A DNA stretch of 64,000 bases from Anadara kagoshimensis (Eukaryota > Mollusca > Bivalvia > Arcoida > Arcidae). The stretch spans positions 36,645,835-36,709,834 of the forward strand of contig CM037869.1 in the NCBI GenBank assembly GCA_021292105.1, written 5' to 3'. The position numbers were made by a program, and so were the translations under genes. Below the pieces are notes generated by a model. That model was given only the letters and a program-made list of their open reading frames with translations, made no database searches and was not told the DNA's origin. This document shows, in pieces, positions 10,900 through 20,939 of this stretch (its first letter is position 1; every line of letters starts with the position of its first letter).

Positions 10900-11690
10900 C
10901 GTGTTAGTCATTACTTAAGAACACATGAACCTTCTGTTTGAAAGTTGAGTTGGGCAATTATACAAGCATCGCGATAGTTCGTTTTATCGTTTATGAACTA
11001 CATTGACATTTAAAAATGTGGGAAAATTAAAATTTGTAATGAAGAGTTCTAGAATTTAATGCATATTTCTTGAAATCGACAATAAATAATAACAAGAACA
11101 AGGTGCTGCCATATGTAAACCGTTGCTTAAGAACACATAAAATTTTGTGTGAAATTTCAGTTATACAAACAATGCGATACTTTGAAAAATATGAATGTTA
11201 CGAGAGCTAGTCAGTTAGTAACCAGCCTATCTTATTTTTGATTGTCTCACACGGTCATGATTTTCATGCCTTGTTTCAATACACGTTTTTACCTTGATAC
11301 AAAACTGCACGTGTAATGTCATAGGGGACATTCATAAATGTGGAAATTAAATTTGTAGGAAACGGTGTCTGAATCGTGCCTTTCTTAAAAACGACTTTGT
11401 GCTTTGCTAATTCTTTCATCTTTAAAAAATAACAGACAAACAGTGTTGCTATGACATTGTGTAAGACAGTGCTTAAGAACACTTGAACTCTCTATGGGAA
11501 ACTTGAGCTGAGCAGTTATATAAGCAACGTGATACTTTTTTTATGAGAAACTCGTGTACTATATGTCATAAAGGACATTTAGAAAAGTAGAAATTAAATT
11601 TCTAAAAAAGGAGTTTCTGGAACGAGCGCTTTTTGAAAACGACACAATGCCTTGTTTGTAAAAACTATTCCAGTTTAAAGGTGGCATATG
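10900..11690. repeat. Diverged tandem units with 'CTTAAGAACAC...'
   Basis: Three degraded copies start with 'ACTTAAGAACACATGAAC' (about 10,913), 'GCTTAAGAACACATAAAA' (about 11,126) and 'GCTTAAGAACACTTGAAC' (about 11,471). Each continues with a 'TTATACAAGCATCGCGATA'-like phrase. 'GTCATAGGGGACATT...GTGGAAATTAAATTTG' recurs at about 11,317 and 11,559. The spacing is irregular (213 and 345 bp), so this is an old, eroded tandem repeat. Confidence 0.6.
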
Positions 11691-12009
11691 CTACTTTTAA
11701 ATTATTATCAAATGATCACATTCAAAAGTAGCACATGACACAAAAGGATGAAAATAAACCAGGTGTCATCATTCAAATTAATTTAAATTTTAATTTTTTT
11801 CCATTAACAAGACGAAAATGTTATTTCAATTTTCTTGGTCATAAATTTTGTTTTATTTTCAGACAACTCACGTTTTTACTAGATGAAAATTAAATTGAGT
11901 CTTATAAATAGAAGATTTATATTGAATTCGTGTTGAAAATATTGATAATATTGTGACATTCAAGACGTCATCACCATTTGAAACACATAAAGAATAGACC
12001 CAAAATATA

Positions 12010-12785
12010 ACAACAGAATGTAAATCACGATGCTATTATTCATAAAAGGAACAAATTTGTATTGAGGATACCATGTTATTATCCATTAAAACAGGGCGGG
12101 ATTGGTTTTTTAAATTAAAATTCTGTATTTTTAAAATGCGCCATTTTGGAATAACTTTCATGCATGCACCCGTACCAGATTCAGGTTGGTTGATCATTTG
12201 AAATTCATGAAGAATAGACCCAAAATATAACAACATTGTATAAATCCCGAAGTACGTTTGTTTTTGATGTTATTGTCCATAAAACAGAGCGGGTTTGGTT
12301 TTTTTAAATTAAAATTCGGTAACTTTAAAATGCGTCATTTTTGGATAACCGCCATGCATCCGTAATAACATGTACAAGATTCAGTTTGTAATGATCATTC
12401 GAATCACATAATGAATAAATTCAAAATATAACCACATTGTATGAATCACGATGTTATTATTCATAAAAGGTACAAATTTGAATCGTGACTATAATGTTAT
12501 TGTCAATATAACAGGGTGGTGTTTTAATGGAAATTTTGAAAATTTCAATGCGTCATTTTGGAATATCCGTCATGCATACGTATGTACATATACCATATTC
12601 AGGTGGGGTAATCATTTGAATGGCATACAGAATAGACTCAAATCAAAAAGCAGTGTATATATCACGAGGCTGTTATTTATAAAAAATACAAATTTGAATT
12701 GTGGTTATCATGCTATTGTCAATAAAATAGGGTGGTGTTTTAATGGAAATTTTGAAAATGCGCTTTTTGCTATACCCGGGTAACC
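12010..12785. repeat. Satellite-like array, four ~210-230-bp units
   Basis: Units begin with variants of 'AATCACGATGCTATTATTCATAAAAGG' (given as a landmark in pieces: AATCACGATGCTATTATTC, ATAAAAGG) at about 12,025, 12,237, 12,445 and 12,658. Each contains 'AACAGGGTGG', 'AAAATGCGCCATTTTGG' and 'CATGCATACG'-like phrases. A fifth unit lies apart at 14,120-14,290. The last unit runs into the decayed exon at 12,673-12,907 and forms part of its open frame. Confidence 0.7.
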
Positions 12786-12907
12786 GACATGTACCCGTAA
12801 GTACAGCACAGGCCTGTTCTTCCAAACAGTTGTTGATGCTCGAGGTATAGATACATGGACGATGCACCACTAGTCCTACAATCCCTGCAACTACGTAACC
12901 AAATATT
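12780..12907 (-). pseudogene. Decayed last exon of the small Cys-tailed membrane-protein family (locus A)
   Basis: On the minus strand an acceptor (CTTTCAG, AG just above 12,907) leads into A|ATA TTT GGT TAC, the same phase-2 entry as the intact paralogues. It encodes IFGYVVAGIVGLVV and then diverges to HRPCIYTSS and NNCLEEQACAVL. The transmembrane stretch is therefore cut after about 14 residues and the Cys-rich tail is not recognisable. The open frame runs on into satellite DNA as far as 12,673. About 60 bp on its 5' side there is a MITE at the same relative position as in locus B, so A and B descend from one duplication. It is most likely a pseudogene. No exon 1 or 2 was found for it. Confidence 0.6.
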
Positions 12908-12965
12908 CTGAAAGCGGAATACAAAAGAGCATTTCTTAATGAAAAGTCCTGCATCACTGAACTGA

Positions 12966-13150
12966 TACAGTCAAATCTATCTATAAAGGCGACCCAAGGG
13001 AACAAGTAAAAGTGGCCTTTAATGGCAGATGGTCTTTATCTACAGATTCAAATAATATGAATAAAGAACAATTGAGATACAATTCTTCTGGCTTTTATAA
13101 GCAGGTGGCCCTTATATATAGAAGTGGCCTTTAAGACAGGTTGGACTGTA
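12966..13150. mobile_element. MITE with TACAGTCNAACC terminal inverted repeats
   Basis: The ends are TACAGTCAAATCTATCTATA and ...AAGACAGGTTGGACTGTA, inverted copies of each other. The TA at each end fits a Tc1/mariner-type target duplication. It carries internal phrases 'CCAAGGGAAC' and 'GGCCTTTATAAGCAGGTGG'. Length 185 bp, non-coding. Other copies are at 19,025, 24,809 and 44,865. Confidence 0.82.
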
Positions 13151-13254
13151 GTTAGTAGCCGAAATATTGTAGTGACATACCGGTACATGCATGTTAATAG
13201 CAGTTGGCAAAAAACTGTCAAAATATAGAGAATAAGGGGATGAGATGACCATTT

Positions 13255-13605
13255 AGGCCACTATTCCACACAGAACAAGAACCAAAGAATCTGTACTTTG
13301 TACAAATTGATACATTTTTGTTTTGGATTCGTGATTATTCGTAGACTTTTGCCAATGTTAGATCCAATTCGTCAGGTACGATAACTGAGAATACACTACG
13401 AATTTGTTTCGAACGAACTGCAATTTTTGGAATCGGGAATTCGTGGTCAAAATTTTGAACAGGTCAAAACTTTAACCACGAATTCCCGATTTATCAAGAA
13501 TTGCAAAAACTGACTACGGATCAGATACGAACTGATAACGAATCCACAAATGTATTAATTCGTGGCGATTCGTGGGATTTGGTATGTGTGGAATAGTAGC
13601 ATTAG
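13255..13605. mobile_element. Long palindromic MITE
   Basis: The left end 'CACTATTCCACACA' is inverted at the right as 'TGTGTGGAATAGTAG'. Inner sequences also pair: 'GGAATTCGTGGTCAAAATTTT' (read in parts: GGAATTCGTGG, TCAAAATTTT) opposes 'AAAACTTTAACCACGAATTC', and 'TACATTTTTGTTTTGGATTCG' opposes 'CGAATCCACAAATGTATTAA' (given in short blocks). The whole ~350-bp segment can fold into one hairpin. No coding capacity. Superfamily unknown. Confidence 0.72.
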
Positions 13606-13699
13606 GCATTATTTCGTTAGCTTGGTGATTAACTTTCGACAAACCTGTAATATAACAAATTTAATTAGTAATGAGCTTTTGAAAAGTACATAATTAAAT

Positions 13700-14035
13700 A
13701 TTATACCAGTGTTAATTTTACAGCACTAGACGGCCGTTTCGGAATACAATTCCTCATAAGTAGTGCTTAGACCAAAATAATAAAACCAGAATTGTTATCA
13801 ATATGTTGAAAAGATGCCTAAAGGATCAAAATATATTTTACCAAGTTTAGCTAAGAAAATACTTTGCATGAAGGAAGTATACCACAGTTTTTTGAGGAAA
13901 TTCAAATTTTAACTAGCACATTTAGACAATATTATATTTCTAACAATAATACACAATTATCGCATACTGAATTTGTGTGAATTTGTGACATTCTCGGGGC
14001 ACCAGCCACCAGCTGAGATATCGGCTCAATGGTTT
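13700..14035 (+). repeat. R2 interspersed repeat
   Basis: Landmarks are 'ATTTTACAGCACTAGACGGC', 'GTTTCGGAATACAATTCCTC', 'TAGTGCTTAGACCAAAATAA', 'AAGAAAATACTTTGCATGA' and the far end 'TTCTCGGGGCACCAGCCACC'. The same order recurs at 51,565-51,810, and in part at 43,545, 47,325 (reverse), 62,502 and 63,456. A second short R2 start lies at 14,045-14,105. R2 lies next to R1 at 51.3-51.8 kb, so the two may be parts of one element. Confidence 0.72.
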
Positions 14036-14119
14036 AAATCACATATTATACCAGTTTTAATTTTACAGCACTAGACGACCCTTTCGGAACACAACGGGAT
14101 ACAATTACTCAATAAATAA

Positions 14120-14290
14120 TACACAACAGCAGAGTAAATCACGATGCTATTATTCATAAAAGAAAAAATAGTGTATTATAGTTTTCATATATTATATTGT
14201 TTTTAAAACAGGCTGGATTCTTAATAGAATTTAAAAAAGTTATGATGCGCCATTTTTTAGTAACCGACATTACCGCTAATACAGTACAAA
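14120..14290 (+). repeat. Isolated unit of the 12-kb satellite
   Basis: Repeats 'AATCACGATGCTATTATTC', 'AACAGGCTGGATTCTTAAT' and 'ATGATGCGCCATTTT' in the order found in the 12,010-12,785 units. Confidence 0.6.
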
Positions 14291-14482
14291 CCTTCGAAAG
14301 AACGAAAAAAGTTTAAGCTCGACTGTCGAGTGACCGATATATGGATAGGTAGTGATCAAAAAGCTGTCGGGAGATAGAAAGCAGCTGCCGAAAAGCTGTC
14401 AAGATATAGCTATAGCTAACAAAGGGAAAAGGTGAACTGTCGATTCGGTACAAACTTAAAGCTTTCGACTGGTCTGTACTGT
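14288..14482. mobile_element. MITE with 'CAGACCTGTCGAAAGTTTAAC' ends, diverged copy
   Basis: The right end 'AAAGCTTTCGACTGGTCTGT' then ACTGTA matches the termini of the copies at 22,283 and 44,058. Internal phrases 'GGTAGTGATCAAAAAGCTGTC' (in two blocks: GGTAGTGATC, AAAAAGCTGTC) and 'AGATATAGCTATAGCTAAC' are shared too. The left end is eroded. Confidence 0.6.
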
Positions 14483-14489
14483 ACATTAG

Positions 14490-14824
14490 GAGCTGGGTAA
14501 TGGTGTGTTCCAGTCAAGAATATTTTACTTATATCGAGACGTCGCCAACTATTGGCTAAGGTGCAGAAATTTGCCTGTGCGTTGCGCTGATGGCATTATA
14601 TACAGTAGGGTTATTTAGCGTGCCAAGCCCACCGTGACACGGGACCTCGTCCATTTTAAGTTCCCATCCGAAAGAACCGTGACTTTCATTTCGTAATGCC
14701 GAGTGCTTGGCGAAAGAACAGTCACTACCTACTTTTAAGTCTTGGGTCAGACCCGGCCAGGGATCGAACCCACGGCCTCCCACTAACGGAGCAAGCACTC
14801 TATCACTGATCTACCGTGGTGGTG
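14490..14824 (-). mobile_element. tRNA-derived SINE (family S2)
   Basis: On the minus strand a tRNA-like head carries GGTAGATCAGTGATAGAGTG (A-box region) near 14,815-14,795 and GGGTTCGATCCC (B box) near 14,760-14,771. The body reads 'GACTTAAAAGTAGGTAGTGAC', 'CACTCGGCATTACGAAATG' and 'CACGGTTCTTTCGGATGGG' (given as separate landmarks). The tail is 'GACGTCTCGATATAAG...CATTACCC'. The 80-codon frame across it is a SINE artefact. Confidence 0.85.
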
Positions 14825-14994
14825 GTACTGTACATTAGGGCGGCGGTGGCTGATTGATCACACTTTTCGTCGTTGGTTTGATCATGAATTTTTTCTCCTT
14901 ACTTATAGTATTTGTACTCAAATGGCACCACTATAGCAGACTGAGTGGTCACTTTTGTCGGATCTAAGTGTATAAGGACGCTGAACGTGTTTGT

Positions 14995-15145
14995 GGGGGA
15001 ATGTTGGTGGTCTAGTGATCTAAATCTAAAACTCACAGCGGCTCTCACCACCTAGGCTCGAATCTGATTCGAGACAGATCCTATACGTGCTGGTATCATG
15101 CACATCAGGTGTAGTTCAAATTCATGCACAAAATAAATACAGTTG
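14995..15145 (+). mobile_element. tRNA-like SINE head, fragment
   Basis: 'GTTGGTGGTCTAGTGATCTA' resembles a pol III A box. 'TAGGCTCGAATCTGATTCGA' contains a B-box-like GGCTCGAATCT. A long variable region between them recalls a Leu/Ser-type tRNA. The following 'ACAGATCCTATACGTGCTGG' is non-tRNA body. Truncated or diverged; the family is not assignable. Confidence 0.5.
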
Positions 15146-15505
15146 TTTCTTAGAGTAGTGCTCACCAAGCGTTGCGAAAAGACGGACTTGAAAATAAGCA
15201 ATTTTTGTAAATCAAATATTGTAAATCATTATGTTTGCCCCTCTAAAAATCTGTAATATGTGCTTTGCTGAAAAGGTCAGCAATTCATGAAACCATTATT
15301 TAATTAACAGGGATTGTTCTTTGTGACAATTTATCTAGTTCTAGCACTCCTTTATGAAAACACCTTATTTCTAATATATTATAAGTGTGGCAAACATCAC
15401 ACTCATCCTCCAGAGGTGAAAATACGGACAGGAAAATGTTAGATGTGACAATGATATCAGTACAGAACAGACATGTCAAAACTTTAACACTAAGATACCG
15501 AATTG

Positions 15506-15706
15506 ACTTATCGCCGGCCACGCCTATTATGTTCCTACACTTGCCGTCATCACTATACCAAAAGCAGCGCTACGGTAACTTATGACGTTCTTGTATCAAC
15601 AACCTCATTAAATATTACAATTCAGGCCGAGTTTTTATTCTTTTTTGTGTAATACAGGCATGCTGGGCCTTTGTCGGAACATTGCGGGCGAAGCCGGCGA
15701 TCCGTC
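15506..15706. mobile_element. GC-ended MITE 'TCGCCGGCCACGCC'
   Basis: The termini are TCGCCGGCCACGCCTATTAT and ...GGCGAAGCCGGCGATCCGTC in inverted orientation. The internal 'ATATTACAATTCAGGCCGAG' is shared with the second copy at 61,120-61,304. About 200 bp, non-coding. The ends are much more GC-rich than the surrounding DNA. Confidence 0.75.
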
Positions 15707-15734
15707 TGAAGTAACGAAAAGGAGCCGACGTTAA

Positions 15735-15900
15735 GTGGCTGGGATATGGATGGCTAGTGACCGAAGAGCTGCCGAGAGATAGAGGGCAACTGCGGAAAAA
15801 TTGTCGAGATATAACTAAACCGAAATGAAGTATCTATTCTCCACTAATTCGGTGTTAAACCTTCGACAGGTCTGGACATGTAGTGCCGCAATCGACAGCT
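15735..15900. mobile_element. Diverged copy of the 'GACCTGTCGAAAGTTTAAC' MITE
   Basis: Phrases 'GGATGGCTAGTGACCGAAG', 'GCTGCCGAGAGATAGA', 'GTCGAGATATAACTAA' and the terminus 'GTTAAACCTTCGACAGGTCT' match copies at 14,288, 22,283 and 44,058. The left end is not well defined and may be broken near the GC-ended MITE. Confidence 0.55.
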
Positions 15901-16204
15901 TATCTCAGCTCTTTATAAGCTCCACAGGTATTTCTCGACAGCGTTTCGGCAGCTGCAATGTATCCCTTAGCAGATTTTCGGTCTCTATTATCTACTGTAA
16001 AATTGAAAGTTTGATCGTTAGTTAATTTTCACGAAAATCGGAATTTTTAAGATATTCGCGCATATTCATTGCAGCGAGTGCAAATGCTAGTGAATTATAT
16101 TAACGAAAATATTGGTGGAAGTTTATTTTCGCGTCTTGATACTCTGACAATACTGCGAAAAAATTGAAGATTTAATTTACTGTACTTTGGATGTTTGGGG
16201 GATA

Positions 16205-16440
16205 TTGTTACCATGCTCGTCATATTCAGCACGTTCTTGGACCTCGGAAACTAAGAAGTCTAAAGGGCAGGCTTATAATACACTGTGCCTCGTGTACCGA
16301 GGTTCGAATTTCACTTTGGAAGATAAAAATGTCCGGGGTTTTTTCCAGTCCGCTTGCTAAAGGATGATGGTCTTCATCGAACACTCCCATTTCCACCATC
16401 AACTCACAACTGACCGCCTCCATATAGATTAAATAATTTT
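16205..16440. mobile_element. Eroded SINE-like element with 'GGCGTAAAGCATCAA' type tail
   Basis: A B-box-like 'GAGGTTCGAATTTCACTT' lies at about 16,300. 'AACTGACCGCCTCC' and 'TTGGTGCGTAAAGCATCAA' follow, at the same spacing as 'AACTGGACGCCTC...TTTTGGCGTAAAACATCA' at 40,425-40,490. Both look like 3' halves of one SINE family. Confidence 0.5.
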
Positions 16441-17630
16441 GGTGCGTAAAGCATCAATATTCAACTGTATATTCTTCATTATACAAAATCTAATTTAATT
16501 TTCTAGGTTCATGAATTTAAAAAAATGTTCAAAATAAATAAATACATAAATTTTATTTACGCCTTGCCTTAAAAGCCTTTTGATTCGTGTTATTACAACT
16601 TTATTTGGCGCTATAACGCTTAATGTTTTCGATTCATGGATGTATATAGTAACACATTTAGTTCGTATTTTATAAACGCGTTTCCAGATCTTCATTAATA
16701 AGGGTGACAGATTTATCTCCCTTGAAAAATAGATTATTAATACAAATAAGGTAAGTTGGTTGGATGGTTGTTTAAGGTAGATCCATACCATGGTGACGTT
16801 TTGTACGTACGGTCGAAATGTCTGATTTGAAGTCTTTTTCATCTATGACGTCACGAATATGTGGTCTTAGGCGCATACATAATGGTTGTTTTACGTCGCA
16901 TTCGTGTTCCATTCAGCGACGCGACATTTTCCCTTATTAATCCAAACGATTGATCTTAAACACAAGTTCATGAAATGGAAGTGGGTGATTTTTGTGGAAG
17001 CATTTATTATCTGCGTTCTTCTGGCGTACACTAATGACAACCTTTATGTTGCTTATATACTTGCCCGCAAATTCAAAGATAAACATTGCAACCAACTCAT
17101 ACCATAGTCAACAACTACAGGCATACTACAAAAAGCTGATTTTTATCTGTTAGACCGGGTTAATTAGAATATGCTGTGGCAGTGCGCCTTGGGTTTGAAT
17201 ACCTATGCCTTAACCAATCGATCACCATGCCCCCCCGCACCCCCCACCCCCCAAAAAATGGAAGAGTGGAAAAGATACTTGTACTTACTAGATTTCAGTG
17301 CAAATAAAAAATGCAAATTAGAAAATGGGAAATATAATTAAATAATTAAATGTTATATATCTTGATAATAAATTTGAACGGATACAGTTTGTGAAATACA
17401 AGAACACCTTCCATTGTCACAATTTTTTTTTGTCAAATGTTGGCATTATAAAGGAAGGTGTTTGGTGATGAATTGAGGGAGGCTATTAAGATAACATACA
17501 TGTATAACAAATGGGTTCTAGCACTTAAAAACCGTATGGCAAAATGTAAGATTGCAAAGAAATCAAAACAAGGTTATTTTAATATGTTTTGTAGACTACT
17601 ATGTAATATGGTCAGCAACAACTGGAAAAA
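16441..17630. other. No gene recognised
   Basis: Open frames at 16,495-16,842 (minus) and 16,886-17,107 (plus) have no splice support or recognisable domain. A TGACGTCA palindrome (CREB/ATF-type) occurs near 16,848, and a poly-C stretch lies at 17,229-17,251. Confidence 0.4.
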
Positions 17631-17800
17631 AACCATACTGATCCATGCCCGAATCCCAATCCAAAAGGAAAGTAAAAAACTTTGAAACTAACAAGTTAGG
17701 TTAGAAACGTAATTTTCCACTAAGGAAGAGAGGCCGGTGCTCCAGAAGGGTAAGCACTTCCTGTTTAGCTAGCTACAACGGCAACGCTTGGCACTACAGT
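17630..17800 (+). repeat. R1 interspersed repeat
   Basis: Carries 'ATCCATGCCCGAATCCCAAT', 'AACTAACAAGTTAGGTTAG', 'GTGCTCCAGAAGGGTAAGCA' and 'CTGTTTAGCTAGCTACAAC'. The last two phrases run unbroken here, which provides the empty-site model for the R1 copy split at 25,730/39,727. Confidence 0.85.
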
Positions 17801-18089
17801 CAAATCTTCAGTTTGCCAAGGCCAATTACTTTCTTAAATTTTGAAATTGTGTTATGAAATATGATTTCTGTGTTGCTTTGGGAGTGAGCATGTGTGTACC
17901 CTAGTGCAACTTGGCTGACACTAGCACCACAGTGCAAAGCTTTAAATGCGCCGATACTTACTATAGGTATAAATGGTTAAATGAATGAATTAGTGTGTTC
18001 CGAAGTGAAAATGCCATGTAGAAGTTTGGACTCCGCGTGCTTATGAGAGTTATGTGACTTTGATTGATTCTATACACTTTGCGTCAAAC

Positions 18090-18245
18090 ATAAACAGACC
18101 GGGTCTGACTCAAAACTTAAAAGCGGGTAATGACTATTCTTTAGCCAGACACTCGGCATTACAAAATGAAAGTCACGGTTCTTTCGGATTGGAGCTTAAA
18201 ATAAGCGTGTCACGGTGTGTGGCACGATTAAGAACTGTAAACATA
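18090..18245 (+). mobile_element. SINE S2, internal fragment
   Basis: The body only: 'GACCGGGTCTGACTCAAAAC', 'ACACTCGGCATTACAAAATG', 'AGTCACGGTTCTTTCGGATT' and 'GTGTCACGGTGTGTGGCACG'. The head with its pol III boxes and the tail are missing. Confidence 0.75.
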
Positions 18246-18420
18246 CCATTCAATGTTCACAACCCCAAAGAAAAGTCAAAACTTTGAAACGTTTTAAATT
18301 ACTAGTAAGGAAAACACGTGGCACATCCACCAGGAAAGGGACTTGGTGTTCCGGAAGAGTAATTACTTTCTGTCCAGCTAGCTGCACCCAAAACAAAATA
18401 AATAAATCTATATTTAAAAC
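18246..18420 (+). repeat. R1 interspersed repeat, partial
   Basis: 'CAATGTTCACAACCCCAAAG', 'AACACGTGGCACATCCACC', 'GTTCCGGAAGAGTAATTACT' and 'GTCCAGCTAGCTGCACCC'. It joins directly to the SINE fragment on its left. Confidence 0.75.
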
Positions 18421-18764
18421 ATAAACGGACTTGATTATTGCATGAAATTTAATTTGATAGCAGTATATATCAACAATCACTAATTTTTGTCTTACACAAA
18501 CTTATTTTCAAAAAGTTTGCTCACATTTGAGTAAATTTGTATGACCAGTCAATCTCTCGTCAAGTCTAATTTTGGTTTGGTTTTTTATTGTGGTGTCAAA
18601 ATTGGCAAGGCTAAATTTATGCTCTGAAAGGATGAATGGCGCAGTTCCATTCACTATCAAAACCAGCGGATAAGAAATGAAAACAAGTATATTGTATTAA
18701 TAAATGATCAATCTTTTGCAAATTCTAAGCAGAAATGTTAATGATTAATATTGTGAATATACGA

Positions 18765-18920
18765 AATTAGTTTCATTTTTGTGGTTTACGAGGTATAAAC
18801 AAGATTTTGACAGCAGAACCTCTATTGTAAATTGCTTCACAATTTTATGAGAATTGCCAATTCCAGAATCTTGTTTATACCCTGTAAAGTAAAATCACAA
18901 AAAAATGGAAAATAACATGT
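18765..18920. mobile_element. Palindromic MITE remnant
   Basis: 'TTTCATTTTTGTGGTTTACG' plus 'AGGTATAAACAAGATTTTG' is inverted at the right as 'AATCTTGTTTATACCCTGTA' plus 'AAATCACAAAAAAATGGAAA'. The arms are about 50 bp and the loop about 55 bp. No coding capacity. Confidence 0.65.
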
Positions 18921-19024
18921 ATTTCGAAATTAAATACAAACATCCCGACAATCACACTAATACGAGCGGAAACAATATTTAGAACTTTTAATATAATTTT
19001 TTAAAAAAGATAGCGAGTTACATG

Positions 19025-19207
19025 TACAGTCAAACCTGTCTATAAAGTCCACCCAAGGGAACCAGTTAAAATGGCCTTTATGGGCAGGTGACCTTTATAT
19101 ACAGGTTCAAATAACAAGAATAAAGAACAGTTGGGATACAATTATACTGGCCTTTATAAGCAGGTGGTCCTTATATAGAAGTAGCCTTTAAGGCAGGTTA
19201 GACTGTA
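19025..19207. mobile_element. MITE with TACAGTCNAACC ends, near-complete
   Basis: The ends are TACAGTCAAACCTGTCTATA and ...AAGGCAGGTTAGACTGTA, with TA at both edges. 183 bp. The best preserved copy of the family also present at 12,966 and 24,809. Confidence 0.85.
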
Positions 19208-19434
19208 TATTGTGTTCAGTATATACACTGCCACAAAAAAATAATACGCGCCATTATACGTCGGTAGAGTTCCCACTTCGTGAACTTTATACAACAAAGC
19301 AAACTGCCTACACATAAATTATTGACTCGGGGACTTACCAAGGCCCTCAAAAGGCCGTCATCACAATATTGTTGATTGATATGATGTATTTATATCCAAA
19401 TCCCTTTCATTCTCAAATTTGATTTTACGCATGA

Positions 19435-19595
19435 CAAGTGCAGCTACTTAGACAGCGCGTGCTTACTCTTCCGGAGTTTCCGGCCCCACTTCTCTAGTGG
19501 AAGTTCGCGTGTTCAGCTTAATTTGTCAGTTTTTAACGCGTTAACTGTGCTTTTGGGATTGCGATTTGAACATTTGTGTTTAACTTCTATCTCAA
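19435..19595 (-). repeat. R1 interspersed repeat, diverged
   Basis: 'GTGCTTACTCTTCCGGAG', 'CACTTCTCTAGTGGAAGTTC', 'CTTAATTTGTCAGTTTTTAA' and 'CTTTTGGGATTGCGATTTG' in R1 reverse order. Confidence 0.7.
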
Positions 19596-20215
19596 ATGTG
19601 AACAAGCAGAGTTATCTTTCTTTTTTCAATGACAATCATACTTGAATGTTGATTACACATGTTATAAGGGCATATTTTATTCAGTTTCTCTCCAATTCCC
19701 CGAACTCCACGTCACAGTACTGAAAACCTCGTTAACTTTACAACTTCGCTTACCGCCCCAGTAAAGCAAAACCGCGTTATAATAGCCCTTTATAAATTTG
19801 AAACATCGCTTCAAGTTACAATTTTTAAGTCCCAAAATCTATTTCTCCATAAGCCACTCAGTTTATCAACAAACCCCTTTATAACGGTAAAAATGATTGC
19901 AATGAAACAGGTATTACTTTGTTGCTTTCGGGGAAATTAAATATACACAAGAAAATGGTTGTTACTTTACCAAAGTCTTAGAATAAATTTATGATTTAAT
20001 TTTTAAAAAATGTAAATATAAAGTTAGACTTTGAATATTGTCATCGTGTCAACTGCATATAGACGCTCGTTATAAATAGGGTTAATTATACTTGATTACT
20101 CCGAGTAAAAATTGAAAGTCAATTTCTAACGTCTTTAGTTTTAAAAGTAAGATACTGTAGACGAAACACTTTTAACGGAAATTTATCTCAGCGCTTTTGA
20201 GGTCTCGGATTTAAA
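19596..20215. other. No gene recognised
   Basis: AT-rich DNA. 'CCCTTTATAA' occurs at about 19,788 and 19,884, about 96 bp apart. No exon or RNA signal seen. Confidence 0.4.
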
Positions 20216-20221
20216 TTTCTG

Positions 20222-20462
20222 CGCAAACTAGAACTGTCTCTTGAGAGCCAAATACCACCCACCCCCAACATTGACTTCCAAGTAATATACTTTTGACTTC
20301 TGCACATCGTCTCATGTTGGTTAACATTTGTGCCAAGGTTAATAAAAATCCATCTACAGACATGGAAGATATGGAGCGGACACGATATTGGGATGGACAA
20401 CCAGACAGGCAGACAGGGTGATTCCTATATACCACCCTAAACTTCGTTTGCGGGGGGTATAA
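20222..20462 (-). repeat. R3 interspersed repeat, short copy
   Basis: Begins 'CTAGAACTGTCTCTTGAGAG' and ends 'TTCGTTTGCGGGGGGTATAA'. It contains one copy of the 'CATGGAAGATATGGAGCGGA' core, against about three in the 1.9-kb copy. Its open frames are repeat artefacts. Confidence 0.75.
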
Positions 20463-20618
20463 TAAAACTCCGCTAAATTCTTATATAAGCGTCTGTGTAC
20501 ACACAAGAAGTTTTACATAAAATAAAACTGTGCTTACTTCCTTTTTAAAGTAAAATTACAAAAATCAGGCCATATATTGGGCTAAAATATAGCCGTTGAC
20601 TGTTTATTAAAGGGCTAT

Positions 20619-20935
20619 GTGTTGAGTTGAGTAATGGATTAACTTCCCAGTCAAGAATGTTTCACTTACATCGAGACGTCGCAAGCTGTAGGCGAAGATT
20701 CAGAAAAATACAGCAGGATTCTTTAGCATGACACGGGGATCTCGTTTATATTTTAAGTTCCCATCAGAAAGAACCGTGGCTCTTTTCGTTATGCCGAGTG
20801 TTTTGCGAAAGAATAGTCATTACCCACTTTCAAGTCTTGGGTCAGACCTGACAGGGGATCGAACCAACGAATCCCACTTACGGAGCGAGCAAACACCATT
20901 ACTCACTCACTTTACCAACTGAGCTACCCCAGTGG
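20619..20935 (-). mobile_element. tRNA-derived SINE (family S2)
   Basis: On the minus strand the head reads GGGGTAGCTCAGTTGG (A box) near 20,920 and GTTGGTTCGATCCCC (B box) near 20,862. The body has the S2 phrases and the tail ends at 'GTTGAGTTGAGTAATGG' on the plus strand. The copy has small deletions. Confidence 0.82.
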
Positions 20936-20939
20936 TTTT

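Noticed and set aside
11276..11482. Exon 1 of another family member (minus strand, ending in LYQ|GTAAAA like locus C)
   Set aside because: The similarity is limited to 'TATCAAGGTAA'. The segment is part of the diverged 10.9-11.7-kb tandem repeat and the upstream residues do not form a signal peptide.
12451..12783. 110-codon plus-strand frame
   Set aside because: It spans satellite units and repeats within itself. It has no domain or splice signals.
14556..14798. 80-codon frame (and similar frames at 18,054, 20,728, 22,785 and 43,049)
   Set aside because: They lie inside S2 SINE copies. The shared peptide arises from the tRNA-derived body.
16495..16842. 115-codon minus-strand frame
   Set aside because: No ATG context, no splice signals and no recognisable domain. 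The composition is typical of AT-rich non-coding DNA.
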